DNA of 64,000 nucleotides from Cannabis sativa (lineage: Eukaryota > Streptophyta > Magnoliopsida > Rosales > Cannabaceae): the NCBI RefSeq assembly GCF_029168945.1, contig NC_083603.1, forward strand, positions 50,416,406-50,480,405. Reading direction: 5' to 3'. Within the stretch, counting starts at the first letter, position 1, and every line of letters begins with the position of its first letter. The notes below the pieces were generated by a model, which saw nothing but the letters and a program-made list of their open reading frames with translations, was not told the origin of the DNA and did no database searches. Positions 11,398-23,582 of the stretch are shown here, in pieces. The position numbers and the translations under genes are program-made.

Positions 11398-12890
11398 TGC
11401 TTTTGTTTTTCATAATCCTTGATATTTGAGTTGTCTTAGAGTTCATAATGTCTTGTCTTTGTCCTAGAAGAAAATTTCAACCTTATAAGAATTTCAGTCA
11501 TTATTTTATTGCTAATGTTGTAATGTTATGATGTCATACAGGTTTGTCAGGAAAATTGTTCACTCCTCACAGGAATATTCAGGTTCATCAAACAGTGTTA
11601 TGTAAGCTACCATTTTCGAATAATGTTGTTCAAAAACTATGTGTTCAAGCTCCATTGGATGAATAGAGCTACCTATCTCAATGTGTGAAAGCCATCTCTG
11701 AGTAAGTTGGAACTATGTAATTAGGAGTTATGTAGAAGATACGCTACCATTGAAAAGGGCTACCATTGAGGTAGTGTGACAGCGTCTCCTATGGGTAAAA
11801 TTTATCAGAAAAAGTCTTTTTGACAAATTGGGCAATGTTCCCTTCTTACACTTTCACACACTAATGCTTGACACAGTTTGTGGTAAAAATTGTTTATTCT
11901 CGAAAATGGTGTTATAAAGCTGTTACATACTGTTTGATTTGCTTTAATATTCTTGGTGACTGAGTCAATTTTTCCTGTGAACCGGTATGACCTCATTCTA
12001 TTACTTCATTAGCTTGATAAAATAATTTCTGATTATTCTTATGAGTTTGATTTTTTCATCAGGGACAAAGACAAATGGACATTGTGAATTCTAGTTACAA
12101 AAATATCAAGGTTATTTTATTTTTCTGTCTTTTAATCAAAAATAAAACAAAAAAAAGAAATTTGTGATCGATTTTGTCAATTGAGCTTTGTTAAAAATTC
12201 TTGTTATTTTTTTGTTATGTTTCATTATATTCTTAGATACAATTTTTTGCTCTTAAGTGGTGATTAGTGCTTTTTGTGTCCTTGTGTGTTCTCTTGTTCA
12301 TTATTTGCAATTTTTTTTGGGGGGCATTTTTTTAACAAAATAAAAGAAAAAGGGGGGCATATTTTTTTCTTTCTTTTCGAATTTTTTCGAATCCTTGTAT
12401 ATTTTTTCTTTTATTTTTTTTTTCATTTTATGGAAACATGTTTTAATTGTATTTATTTATTTAGAATGTTTCCTTTATTTGTGGAGATTTGGTCTTTTTG
12501 ATGTGTATAGGAAACTTGTACCTAAATAATTAATTATTTTTTGTTTCCTTTTTGGTGGCAATTTCGGTTTTGGTAAGGGTTTTTAAATTCTTAGATTTTG
12601 TGGGGATTTTTGGTTTCCTTTTTCCATTTAAGGAAACATTGACCAAATTTTGAAAAACCTTTTTTGGTTTCCTTTTTCCTCTCCCCACGTGGTGATTAAG
12701 GTAAGTAAGTTACTTTCCTTTTTCCATTTTCATTCTTATTGGGTAATTAAAATTGAAATGTTATATATGTTCAACCACCCATTCACCCACGATCACCACT
12801 CTCTTCTCTTTTCTTTTTTTTTTCTTTCTCTCAAAGGTCTAACTTTTTCAAAGTGTAAGAGTGCTTGTGTTCTAGGGTTTTCAAAGGAAA
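11398..12890 (+). other. Long non-coding stretch between pol and the 3' reading frame
   Basis: About 1.5 kb with no sustained frame. It includes T-rich runs around 12300-12430 and repeated ggtttcctttttcc words at 12540-12740. The last 100 bp (ctctcttctcttttc...) look like a pyrimidine-rich plant 5' leader in front of the ATG at 12891. SIRE-type elements commonly carry extra sequence here. Confidence 0.6.
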
Positions 12891-13241
12891 ATGGCCAAAA
12901 CTAAGAATGCCCAACCGTCCAAGAAGCCCTCTCGTGGCTCTGCTTCTGCTTCTCCGGTCACCCCGCCTACGCCGCCTGCACCAGCAACCGGAGCTTCAGG
13001 TTCGTCTTCTGCTCCAACGAAGTCTGCCAAGAAGTCGAAGACCAAAGCTTGAAAGTCGACTTACATCCTTGCTTCCCCTGGTGTTACTGTTTAACCTGCT
13101 GTTGCTTCTGCTTCCACTTCTGCTTCTAGAGAAATGGCTGAATTCAACTTGTGTTTGGGAAGAATGGAGACAAGTCAAGCCTTGCTTCTTAGGAAGATGA
13201 ACAACATCATGAAATTCTTCCGATCCAATGATGATGAATAA
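12891..13241 (+). pseudogene. Extra 3' reading frame of the SIRE-like element, Ser/Pro/Lys-rich, two in-frame stops
   Basis: From ATG 12891 the frame starts MAKTKNAQPSKKPSRGSASA and continues as a Ser/Pro/Ala/Lys-rich basic segment to a TGA near 13050. In the same frame it continues to a TAA near 13093, then a segment with likely helical character (MAEFNLCLGRMETSQALLLR) and an acidic end (SNDDE) to a TAA at 13239-13241. Composition changes sharply from the flanks: it is GC-richer and codon-like. The position after pol is where SIRE elements may carry an env-like or accessory frame. I see no signal peptide or membrane segment, so env is not supported. It could be a captured host exon or a decayed accessory gene. 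Confidence 0.5.
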
Positions 13242-13664
13242 GTGGTTCAATTCTTTATCTCTTGCTTTTTATTTGTGAATGCTTAAACTATTATGACTTT
13301 GTTCATGGTTTTTTTGTCATCTTTGGCTCCTTGATAGACAAAAAGGGGGAGTAGTACTTATTTTTTTTGGATTATGTGTTACAACTCTGGATCCTTGTTT
13401 TTAGGGGGAGTTGTCTTGTTTGTGGTTTAACACTTTTCCGTTTAAAAAGTTGTTTGTGGTTTAACACTTTTCCATTTAAAAAGTTGTGTTCTTCGGTTTT
13501 CAAGCTTTTCCGTCCAAAAAAAGTTCTTTGTTTTATGTGTTAGAGAGCTTTCATGCAGGGGGAGTATTTTCTATACTCTTGTATCTTTAAAAAGCTATTT
13601 GCCTTGGTTTCTAACACTTGATGTAGGTTTTCTCATAATAAAATGTTTTGTCAATCAAAGTGCC
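13242..13664 (+). repeat. 3' region with repeated polypurine tracts and a 34-bp tandem repeat
   Basis: Three AGGGGGAG tracts (about 13340-13352, 13403-13410 and 13555-13564) precede the true tract at 13665-13675. A 34-bp unit (starting tgtttgtggtttaacacttt) is repeated at 13417-13450 and 13451-13484 with one mismatch. A third, diverged copy follows to about 13525. Confidence 0.8.
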
Positions 13665-13675
13665 AAAGGGGGAGA
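13665..13675 (+). promoter_or_regulatory. Polypurine tract of the SIRE-like element
   Basis: AAAGGGGGAGA immediately before the 3' LTR start TGTTAATT. It is the expected plus-strand primer site. Confidence 0.85.
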
Positions 13676-13676
13676 T

Positions 13677-14884
13677 TGTTAATTCCATTTTTGGCATATT
13701 TAATTGACAAAAATATTTTATTATTCATTGTATATTTTCGGCTGGTATACATTAATATGGTTTCCTATTTGGTGTATTCAAACTTGAAAGGAAAGTTGTC
13801 TAGCTTTCCTATTTATGGAAATTGAGGTAAATATGGTAAGTTTTGATTACACATTGATTCTTTGCTAACCAGCTGTTATTCTGATCTTGTGTTGAGTTTC
13901 CCATTTTCTAAGATCAGGTTTCTTGAAGAGAAAACCGGAGCTAAACTTTCCTTTTCTATAAAAGGAAAGTTGTAGTTACTTCCCACGATTCTGTAGGTAC
14001 AGAAACGGAAATTCCTGGACTGATTGAAGAATTATTTTAGGGAAGTTTCTAGTGGGTTGAGGTCTTGTTCAGACCGAATTTAAGCTGTCTATGAGATGTA
14101 TATTCATTATAAATACATCTTATAGTAGCTAGGTTTTGCATCTCTTTCATACACTTAGAATTATATTCATATCTTAAGGAAAGAGTGTCTTTGTTATGTT
14201 AACTCTTTTATTCACTTTCATATCATAAGAAAAGAGTGTCTTTGTTTTGTAGAGAACAGTTGTTCTACTCTTACTCTGTTTATTTGTTGTTTGTATTGTC
14301 TTGAGTCTGTATTCAAGTCTACAACGAAGAAGAACATCAGTGCACCTTCGGGAGAAGGGTATTTACAAGCTTTCGGGAGATTGCTTTTGAAGTCTTGCAT
14401 CGGGATGATACAAGCACACAACCTTCGGGAGATGGTTGTATAGGCTTTCGGGAGATAGCCTTTAAGCCTTGAATCGGGAGGATTCAAGCACTCTTCAAGG
14501 TGATCGAAGGGAGTTCGAGCTCTTGGAGTTTTATCAAGATTCGGTTAGTAGGTGGAATACATCAAGCTTGCGGCATACAATAAGAGGGAGTCTATTTATG
14601 CATAAGTCAATTACTTTGTATTTTTGATACCGATCTAATGAATCTTATCTCTGGGCGTGGCCCCGTGGACTAGTAACAATCTGAAAGGATTGTTGAAACC
14701 ACGTACAAAAATCTTGTGTGTTTTTACTTTTATGCACTGTTTGTTTTTCTGGGTTTCTCTGGAGTTACAAAGTTGTATTCTGTAACTACGGAAAAACTGT
14801 TTTCAGTACCAGTTTCATTATTCCGCATTTAATTAATCACTTAATTAAATAATCAAACTGGGAATATTAAAATACGGAATTTCA
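13677..14884 (+). repeat. 3' LTR of the SIRE-like element
   Basis: Same length as the 5' LTR (1208 bp). Four substitutions were found: two adjacent in the gaaaaatg/gaaagttg word, one in tactgccc/tacttccc, and one in ttacagag/ttacaaag. It is followed by the GATAA duplication. Confidence 0.95.
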
Positions 14885-15230
14885 GATAAATAATTAGATA
14901 TTATGTTGATGTATTTAAATTATATGTGTATATATGAAAATTAAAAAATTAAAATTTAACTTTTTTTTGTTGGTTTGAATGGATTCAATTCAATCCAATG
15001 AATATTAGATATAAAACACTAGATGGATATGTTCTGATCTAAAAAATTCTATGTCTAAACTACTGAATAAATTTTAACTAATTTAATAAATATACATGAA
15101 ATACATGCAATGAATAAAATTGATCCAATCCAACATCCATTGGATGTTGGATCAATCGAATGAATGAAATTAATTGGATTGGATCGAATGATAAAATCTA
15201 ACATCACATATATAATTTGATCAGATTTGA
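14885..15230. repeat. Right half of the AT-rich ggattggatc repeat
   Basis: Continues the sequence interrupted at 6360. It contains a near-perfect inverted repeat, atccaacatcc/ggatgttggat, around 15128-15152. No coding potential is seen. Its right edge runs straight into the copia 2 pol fragment. Confidence 0.4.
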
Positions 15231-15265
15231 ACAGGCCAAAAAACTATGATTCTAAACGATGTGAT
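15231..15265 (+). pseudogene. Left stub of copia 2 pol, before the E1 insertion
   Basis: These 35 bases read TGQKTMILNDV in a copia protease-to-integrase linker frame. The frame continues exactly across the GTGAT duplication into 25485. This shows that E1 inserted into a pre-existing copia pol gene. Everything upstream (gag and the protease active site) has been lost. Confidence 0.75.
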
Positions 15266-17161
15266 TGTTTGAAATTATTTTACCAGGATCTTAGATCTAC
15301 TCACAAGTATGTTTATTAACATCCTAAATATGAACTTTCTAAAACGATGAAATAAACACATATAAAGTTTAAGAAACCTTACATTGGGTGCAGCGGAATA
15401 TAATGACTCCTTCCGTTCAGATATCTAGCCCTTGATTCCTTTCTGTAGCAGAGCATTATCAATATCTGAACTTGGATCTCTTTCTCTGAATCTTTGATGC
15501 TGAATCTCCTTTTGCTGAAGGTCTTTCTTCACGATCTTCCTCACTATGATTGAGGTATCACTTGTTGTGTGTGGGCACTACTCTCACACTAAGATTTTCG
15601 AAATTGAAGAGGGAAGGAGAAAGAGAAGGGTCAGCCAAAGATAGGGAGAGAGAAGGCTCAGTTTTTCTGATTCAGAAGAAGTCTGAAGAAAAGTGTAATT
15701 TTCCTGAAGCCTTCACTATCTATTTATAGCATTCCACTAGGGTTAGATTTGAATTATATGGCATTAAAATAATGAAAAAATCAATTTAAAATAGCTACAT
15801 AGGTGGTCGGCCATACACTTAGTGGATTGGGCCTTGGGCTTTGCAATTTTGCAATTTTAACACCTTTTGTATCTGATTTTCTCAAAAATGCCAATTTCCT
15901 AATTCAATCATTTAAATGACAATTCTAACTATTTAATAACTATAAATAATTATTAAATAATATTGTCATTTATCATATTTATTAATTGAACCATACAAAG
16001 TATCATAATTAACAAATATGCCCCTATAAACTCTTTCTTTACAATTTCGCCATTACTTAGTGAAAATTTCACAAATAGACATAGTCTAATTCGTGAATTA
16101 TAATTGATTAATCAAAACCAATTACATGAGTCTTACAAGCAATATTATCTCAACTAGTGGGGGGACCATGGGTCTATATAACCGAGCTTCCAATAAGTAG
16201 ATCAAGAATTTAGCACTGAAATTCACTAACTTATTAATTCTTCGTTGAATCCACGCTTAGAACTTAGAATTGCACTCTCAGTTATATAGAATGCTCTATA
16301 TGTTCCACCATATAGACACATCATTAGTTATCCATTGTTATAATCCTAATGTGATCAATGATCCTCTATATGAATGATCTACACTGTAAAGGGATTAAAT
16401 TACCGTTACACCCTACAATGTATTTATTCCTTAAAACACTTGACCCCGTATAAATGATATTTCAGCTAATGTGAAATGAGTACTCCACCATTTATGTTCG
16501 TTTGGTCAAGCTCGAAGGAGATCATCCTTTGCTTACTATTCGCCAGATAGAAGCTATAGATTCCATGTTTATGATAGCGCTCCCACTCAATTGCACTACC
16601 GTGTTCCCAAAAAGTACGTATCACCCTGACCAAAAGGTAGGCTTAACTAACAATTCAAGGAACACGAATAGCCTTTCAAGATTGAGCCTAATCATAACAG
16701 GAATAAGATCATTTGATCTAGGATCAACTAGGCGATATTGACTTGAATAGATATTACGGTAAGTTTAATAAATCTAAGTCAAAGTTCAATATCGGTCCCT
16801 TCAAATGCATACTCCATGCATCCAACCTGAGCTTTACTTTAACCAATGCTCTGGAAAGAACATAGCACTTCTCCAAATGCAAGTAAACTCTTGTTGTAGA
16901 TTATCATATCAGTAAAACCCTGTGTCTGATAAATCTAGGAAACTTTATTCACATAGTCATGTTTACTTTCCAATGTGTTGACGGCACAATAAACAGGATC
17001 AAGTATGTGAAAAGGGTTTCAGATGAATTTATACATTATGTACATATAATCATGAAATAAATCATGTGAACCATGCAACATTAAATGTTATTTCTGATCT
17101 ATATTAATAAGTAAATCTGATTATATTGAAATGAGTTTTATTTAGGGCATAAAATCCAACA
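15266..17161 (-). repeat. 3' LTR of E1
   Basis: 1896 bp. A minus-strand TATA-like box (ctataaatag) is the complement of ctatttatag near 15720. About 18-20 differences from the other LTR were counted by eye. The recurrent 79-residue + strand open frame at 16502 also appears in the three other LTRs of this family and is not a gene. Confidence 0.92.
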
Positions 17162-17171
17162 AACTCCCACT
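17162..17171 (-). promoter_or_regulatory. Polypurine tract of E1
   Basis: Minus strand GTGGGAGTTT directly before the 3' LTR. Confidence 0.75.
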
Positions 17172-17699
17172 TGCACTAATATAAAACAAAAAGTGCGTTT
17201 CAAATAATCTCAACACCTTGATATACAAATCAAGTGTAGTAGTAGCAAACTCCTCGTAATAGGATCTGAAAGGTTGAATTAACCACAACCTTTTCTCCAC
17301 CATTACTCTTCCTTTAATCACAAAATCATTGATAATGTGAAATTCCTCTCTATATGTCTACTCTCTTGGGATACTGGATTCTATACCTTTGGCAACTACT
17401 TTTGGTTAATCAGGAAATTAACACTAGTAGTTTAAGGCAATTTGGAATGGTGCCAAAAATGTATAGAACTTTCCTTAGACTGAATAAGTACCTTTCCTGC
17501 AGCTTTAACATTCAGTCTCTCTCTGATAGACCTAGAGACTTCAGATAGGTTTTTACACTTCTCCAAAATCACTATTCCACCCCCAGAGTAATCACCATCT
17601 TATCAGAAAGATTTTCTAGCACAAAGGCAAATTTCGAAATCTGATATGGTGTAGTCTAAGAGTTTTAAACACACCCTTATAGACTAACATATAGTTCCT

Positions 17700-19000
17700 C
17701 TTCTTTATCTTAAGATTTACTTGATTGTCTTCCAATGTTCTTCTCCTGGATTAATCTGATACCTACTCATTACTCCCACTCAACAGCAGGTGTCTGGTCT
17801 AAGGCATACAAAAGCATATCTAAGACCTCTCACTGTTGATATAAGAAATTCTTTCATGGCTTTATCTTTTCTGGAATAGTTAAGACTTTTCCTTAGATAA
17901 ATAAAATCTATACCTAAGAAGTTGTGAAGCTTCTATAGATTGCCATTAGAAAGAAAATGCTTCAGCATCTTACTAAAGTAAGTTGCTTGCATTAGAGTAA
18001 GTAATTACCAGGTATACCACAAGCCATAGGTTTAGATAAACTCAAACCTATAATACTAGGAACAGGAAGTTTTGTTAAGTCCATAGAATAGACTTATAAA
18101 CGAAAATTTCCTTTTATGTCCTTGTAATAGAAAACTTTAGGTTATTCCATGGGAATGGATTAAACCATAGTTCTATTGGCTTTTCTTCTTAGTTTCTTAT
18201 CTTGACAATCCATTACTTGTTTAAACTCACAATGGATTTTAATCACTAGTGTCTCCCAAGTCATAAGAAGGTGAATTCCTAGAAACTCTCCCACTACGAC
18301 AAGGCACCGTGAATTATGTCTAAGAAAACTAAATGGTATTAACCTCTTTGGTTGTGACAAGACAACAGAGGCAGTGGGATCATCATACGTTATATAAGAT
18401 GATAGAACACTTTTGGAATCAAGAATTAAATATCTCCTTTATTTGCTACTTGTTTTTAGACTTAGTCATTTTCTTAGAAAAGTAGTATTTGTTTGAACAA
18501 ACACTTTCTTATCTATTGACTATGGGATGGTCCACCCCTAATCACTTAGAATAGCTAACAAAACATGGTTAACAGTTCTAGCCTTTCTTAAGATTTTGAT
18601 TAGGTCATCCATGAATCTAGTAATGATTTACACGAAGTATACAACCATTACATCATTCTGAAATTGTATTACCATAGAAGGATTTAGGCAACGACTAGTA
18701 ACTAATCATCAACATGCAACTCGAAATTTCTGGGGAGGTAAGTTTGGATATAATTCAAAAATCAATTTAATGATCTTTGAACTGCATATCTACTAACTAT
18801 TTCTCCACCCCTATCAGTTCGCAAGATCTTTAACCACTTACCTTAATGGTTTTAACCATTGCTAGAAATTTATGAAATTTTTCAAACATTTCAAATTTCT
18901 TTGCTAAAAGGTATAATCTAGAGTAATCGTTTTAAGAATACAACGAAAAACTCATATCCACCCCTGAATGTACATCCATCTGCGAATGAGATGAACTTAC
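17700..19000 (-). pseudogene. Decayed copia pol inside E1
   Basis: No open frame survives, but copia motifs can be read on the minus strand in the right order. DYSR of the integrase core lies near 18917-18929, ILRTDRGGEI at 18799-18830, and SLPKSFYG at 18672-18694. VPCRSGRVSR (the linker before RT) is at 18279-18311. MSRYQINPGEEHWKTIK (RT C-end) is at about 17721-17775. Stops and frame changes separate them. E1 is therefore a derivative of a real copia element and not a purely anonymous non-coding element. Confidence 0.75.
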
Positions 19001-19751
19001 TTTTAGTAGATATAGGCATATTAACTCTTTGCAGAGATTGATCTTGTCAAATCCACTATGAACAAGATACAAATGCCATAGATTAAAAAAAATGTGGTAG
19101 TGTCTATGAGGACATAGGTTTAGTTACATCAAAGAGTTCTTAGAATACTGCAAGTGGATCCTGGTCACAGAATACCTAACTCATATTCCATACAGTTTTA
19201 ATCCATTGATAGAAGATGGATATTTAAACACTTGAGAAAGTGTAACTGTATTGTATTCTGGAATTAGAAATATAAGAAAATTTCTATTTGGATTCTAAAA
19301 TTAAAGTCAAAGACTTAAATTCAACCAAATATAATGAGTAATTCTTTCTTGGACCACCACTACTAATACAAACTCTAAGTCAGATTTGCCCATACAAGTA
19401 GGAGATTTCTAAGATTGAGGATTTATATCAATTGGGAATAGAATTTCGGGATTATAATCATAAGCGTCATTTAATTTCTTAAGAGAAAATATAATGACAT
19501 GAAACTATTTATAGACCATTCATCCAATGATATATTATTAAGCTAAGAGGAATTAGGATAATTTCGTTTATAAATAAGAATCCAACGATGCTTCGATTAG
19601 CGAAAGACAAAGTAATCTTATTTATGTAATCTTCTTGTTTCATATTGTAAAAATACTAGTCTAAGGTGTCATCAATTGATGAACATCTAGATGTCGCATA
19701 TACAATACTTATCTTTCGAGATCTTACACTATTATGTATGTCTAATGGTGA

Positions 19752-20271
19752 AAATCCATTAGGGATTTATCTCATTAGAAAAACAAACATGTTAGACCAA
19801 CAATGAAGATTCGAAATTAAACTACAACTTAATAACAGAAAATAACATGGTTCAATATAAATTCATACACAATTCAGAAATTATAAGCATATAGCAAGTA
19901 GGAATGATAAGTGAAAATACGAAAACATACAATCCTAAATAATTTCCAAGGTTTTTCAACAAACTGATACAGTGTCCCGTTTAGGCGAGAGTCAAAGCAT
20001 CATCCATTGAATAGAGTTGTCAGCTCATCTAAAATGATAACCATTCTAGCAACCTTTTATTCGATCAAGATTGGAATTCAGCGTTGTCCCGTTTAGGCGA
20101 GAGTCAAGGCAATTCTATCTTATGAGCTTCCACCATTGTTTCATAATTTGCAAGTCAAGTATGGTCGCCACCATTAGGGTGATCCATACCATACAAAACA
20201 CTTACAAACTACTTATCATGCGAGGTTAAACGGTGCGAAATTGCTAATGAACGTTCCTCCATTAGGGAGGA
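19752..20271. repeat. Conserved hairpin series with ATTAG loop, plus a repeated 20-bp motif
   Basis: Three hairpins share the loop ATTAG but have different paired stems: AAATCC/GGATTT (19752-19768), CACC/GGTG (20169-20181) and TCCTCC/GGAGGA (20255-20271). Among them the 20-mer gtcccgtttaggcgagagtc occurs twice (19974-19993 and 20086-20105). The equivalent block in E2 keeps these features. It lies within the internal region, outside any frame. Confidence 0.7.
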
Positions 20272-20299
20272 TTACTCACTAAAACAAACGCGGTGTAAA

Positions 20300-23200
20300 A
20301 CCCACAATGGAGATCGAATGTCTCTTGATAATAAAGCTCATTATTTAAAAAGAGTTGTATTTTCTTTTATTCTCTTTATTTATTCTATTTATTTTAAATA
20401 TATATTTATTTAATTAAAATTTCCAATTTAGAATGAAAAATTCTAAATATAAATTTTAATTTAATATTTATAAATTTTACTTGGATGGATATGAAAATAA
20501 CATGAATTATTTCCATCTTAGTAATAATTTCCAATAAATATTTAGAAAAAAAATATTTAAGTTGTTACAAAATTAATTTAAATTAATTTACAACTCAAAT
20601 TTAATTTTCTATAAATATATATTGCATTTCGAAAAATTAAAGTATATAAGAATATAATTTTCGAAAAATGCATATTAAAATAAAAAATAAATCCTGGAAA
20701 AATTATTCTAATTTAATGTTGGCCCAAAATTAATTAATAAAATTAATTTACAACAAAAAATATAATTTTCCTATTTAATTAAATATATAAGAAAAATTTC
20801 AAATATTTAAGTATGATGATGAAAATCAACTTAAATATTAATTTTCTATTTAATTAAATACACTAGAAAAATACTTCAAGCAAAAATATCACCTATCTAG
20901 ATTTTTCTTTGACTAATTAATTCAATTTCTAATAATATACTTTAATTCTTATTTTAAATTAATCAATAAATGAAAAAATCATTGATTTAAGTTGATCCAA
21001 GAATTAATTAAAATAAATAATTAATTTACAACTTAATCTATTTTTCAAGATAAAATTCGAAATTCTAGCATTTAAGAAATGCAATTTCGAAAATTGATTA
21101 ATAAAATAAAGAAAAAATATATTTTGAAAATTATTTAAATTTAGTTGAAAAATTAAATTTCAACTAAAAATAATTTTGTATTTAATTAAATGTCATGAAA
21201 AAGAAATATTTAAGTAAGATGATAAAATCAACTTAGATATTTAATTTTCAAATTAATTAAATGTATTAAATTCAAGAAATAAATAATTAAGTGTAGAGAA
21301 GGCTTAATTATTAATCTCTAGTTTAATACTAGGAAAAAATATACTTAAAATAAATTGTACCAAAATTGATTAATAAATAATTAATTTCACAATTTATAAT
21401 ATTTTCCTATTTAATATTAGAAATAATAAGTAGTCTAGAAATAACTATCTAGAAAATATCTTATTTGACTAAGTATCTTTTCCACAAAATTTGAAAAAAT
21501 ATCTAATTTAAGTTGTACTAGAAAAAAAATCTAGAACTTAAATATTTTCAAATTTAAATTTAATTAAATATCAAAAATTAAGTTGTAACCACTTAATTTG
21601 AAAATATTCCATTTTAAGTTAATATTCGAAAAGATATTAACTTAAAAAATATCTAAAGAATCTTAATAACCAATGCCTGAAATTCCTCAACTTAATTTTG
21701 AAATTTTGAATTCAAAAGATATTCAGATTTAAGTTGGTTAGTTGAAGTTAACTAAATATCAACTTAAATAGGAATATTTAATGAAAAATTTAAATTAAGT
21801 TCCAGAAAGAATCTAGATGGTTATAATTCTATATTTAATTAAATACAAGAAAATACACATAGTTTAGCTTAGAATAAAAAAAATTCTTTAAACTATGTTT
21901 TTCTTAAATTAATTTCAAAATAAATGAAATTAATTATGTTGCTAATCAATTTTAATTAGGTTAAACTAGTGTAATTAACCTAGTACAGTCATTCAAATCA
22001 GGCAAATGGGCCTTCACAATTGGGGTGGTTTGTGTGAGGGGGTCTTTGAGTTCAGTATGTCGTACCCACTTCTATGGCTCCCAACTCTCACACAAGGCCC
22101 AAAAGAGAGGAATTTAACCTTAATAAGAACAACTGTTATTAATTGAATAGGCCCAAAAACTAAATGGGCCTAAATAAATTCTATCAATAACTACGATAAT
22201 TTATTTTAGCAACATTAACCTATATGCATCTATAATAAAATTAAACACATAGGCTCACACAGGCACACTTTGGATGGGTCCTATCATGTTTCTAGGTCAT
22301 ACACAGATGAAAGAAGATTGTAAATATACCTGTTACAAATTATTATCTTGACCAAGGGAGCCATCAGATCATTAGATCTGGCAAAAGGTAACCATGGCTA
22401 TTTGCAATCAAGTAATAATAGGTTTTAAAAACTTACATATAAGCTAAAACACATATCCTGCAACAAGGTTAGCTGGATAGTTGGATGTAGGATTTATTTA
22501 ATTTTAAATTAAATATTTAATTTCGAAAATATTTAATTAAATAATAATAAAAAAAAAATTCGAAAAATTTAAAAAAAAATTGAAAAATTCGAAATTTTAA
22601 AAAAAAAAATTAATTTAAAATTAAACCTACAATTTTTGAAAAATTAGGTTTCAACAACCCTAAATATCATTTCAAAAATTTGCTAACTACTTTTAAATTT
22701 TAAATGTTATTTTATAAATAAAAATTAAATAAAAAATTAGAAAAGATAAATAAATATCTTTTTCAAATTTTAAATGTAATTTAAATAAATAAAATAACAA
22801 AATTTAAAAAATTAGCAAAATATCTTACATCTATTTAAAATTACATGATTATAAATATCTTATTTTAAATTTAAATAAGGTCAAAATATCTAAAAAGATT
22901 TAAAAAAAAATCTTAAAAGATAAGATATTATTAAAAAAAATATCTTAAAAGATAAGATATTTTTAAAATATCTTAAAAGATATTATAAATATCTTATAAA
23001 ATCTGACCTTAAATTTAAAAAAAAATATAATCAAATTTAAAAATAAAATAGATTTTTAAGCAAAAAAAAATAAATACTAATTCTATTCAAATTCAAATTA
23101 CACTAATATCTTGAATTAAATTAAAAAAAAATTAAATTAATTCAAAATGATAATTAGAATTGAATTAGGAATAGTAATAGTATATATACAAAACCATACA

Positions 23201-23560
23201 AAAATTTGGAAGTTAATTCCATGAAAAAGTATGAAAAATTGAAGAAAAAAAAAAATTCGAAACTGTACGGACAGTTCTGCGATCGCAGGAAAATATCAGC
23301 ACCGCCCCGATTTTGTCAAATCTTCAAAAAATCATAACTAATTCAAATAAAATCCAAATTGAGTTTTGTAAAAAACTAACTTGCTTAATTTTTTCCATAC
23401 TATCCAATAAAAATAATTCCAGAAACGAAATCACAATTATTTTTCACGAAAATTTCACAAACATCAATCAATCATCAAATAACACTCAATACAACATGAT
23501 ACCATCCAAAGAACATACAAACAATCGTTTTAAAGTCCAAATTTCTTGCAAGTAAATCAA
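20300..23560. other. Very AT-rich internal region of E1
   Basis: About 3.2 kb of A/T-rich sequence built from recurring words such as tttaagttg, aaatatct and ttaattaaat. In sense orientation this is the 5' half, where gag should be. No gag motif or zinc knuckle can be read. E2 has the same sequence, with small deletions. Confidence 0.7.
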
Positions 23561-23568
23561 TTACCATG

Positions 23569-23580
23569 GCTCTGAGGCCA
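23569..23580 (-). promoter_or_regulatory. Degenerate primer-binding site of E1
   Basis: Minus strand TGGCCTCAGAGC, 10 of 12 matches to the iMet consensus. E2 keeps the perfect consensus at the same place. Confidence 0.8.
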
Positions 23581-23582
23581 GT

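Larger units (their letters stand above)
6361..14884 (+). mobile_element. Young, defective Ty1/copia retrotransposon of SIRE/Maximus type
   Basis: A complete structure: 5' LTR 6361-7568, primer-binding site 7571-7582, gag-pol from 7642, polypurine tract 13665-13675 and 3' LTR 13677-14884. Both LTRs are 1208 bp and differ at only 4 positions by direct comparison. The target duplication GATAA is perfect (6356-6360 and 14885-14889). The large LTRs, two zinc knuckles, a long 3' region after pol and the RNase H signature (YLGNNLVSWHSKKQ) fit the SIRE/Maximus lineage. The polyprotein is broken by an in-frame stop and an internal deletion, so the copy cannot make its own full enzyme set. Confidence 0.93.

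Noticed and set aside
12891..13241. Env-like gene of the SIRE element
   Set aside because: No signal peptide, membrane segment or coiled coil typical of env-like frames. Described only as an accessory frame.
6165..15230. Defined hAT-type MITE split by the SIRE-like element
   Set aside because: The two halves resemble one AT-rich repeat, but I could not find matching inverted termini or a duplication, so no family was assigned.
16502..16741. 79-residue + strand open frame repeated at 24820, 36199 and 56107
   Set aside because: It lies in the four E-family LTRs, antisense to the element. Repetition reflects LTR copies, and differences between copies do not look selected.
23313..23555. 80-residue open frame near the E1 primer site
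   Set aside because: Antisense, Asn/Ile-rich AT-driven translation with no gag similarity. The same region in E2 is not open.
17162..23582. E1 as a purely non-coding LARD
   Set aside because: Copia integrase and RT motifs can be read in order on the minus strand, so it is a decayed coding element.
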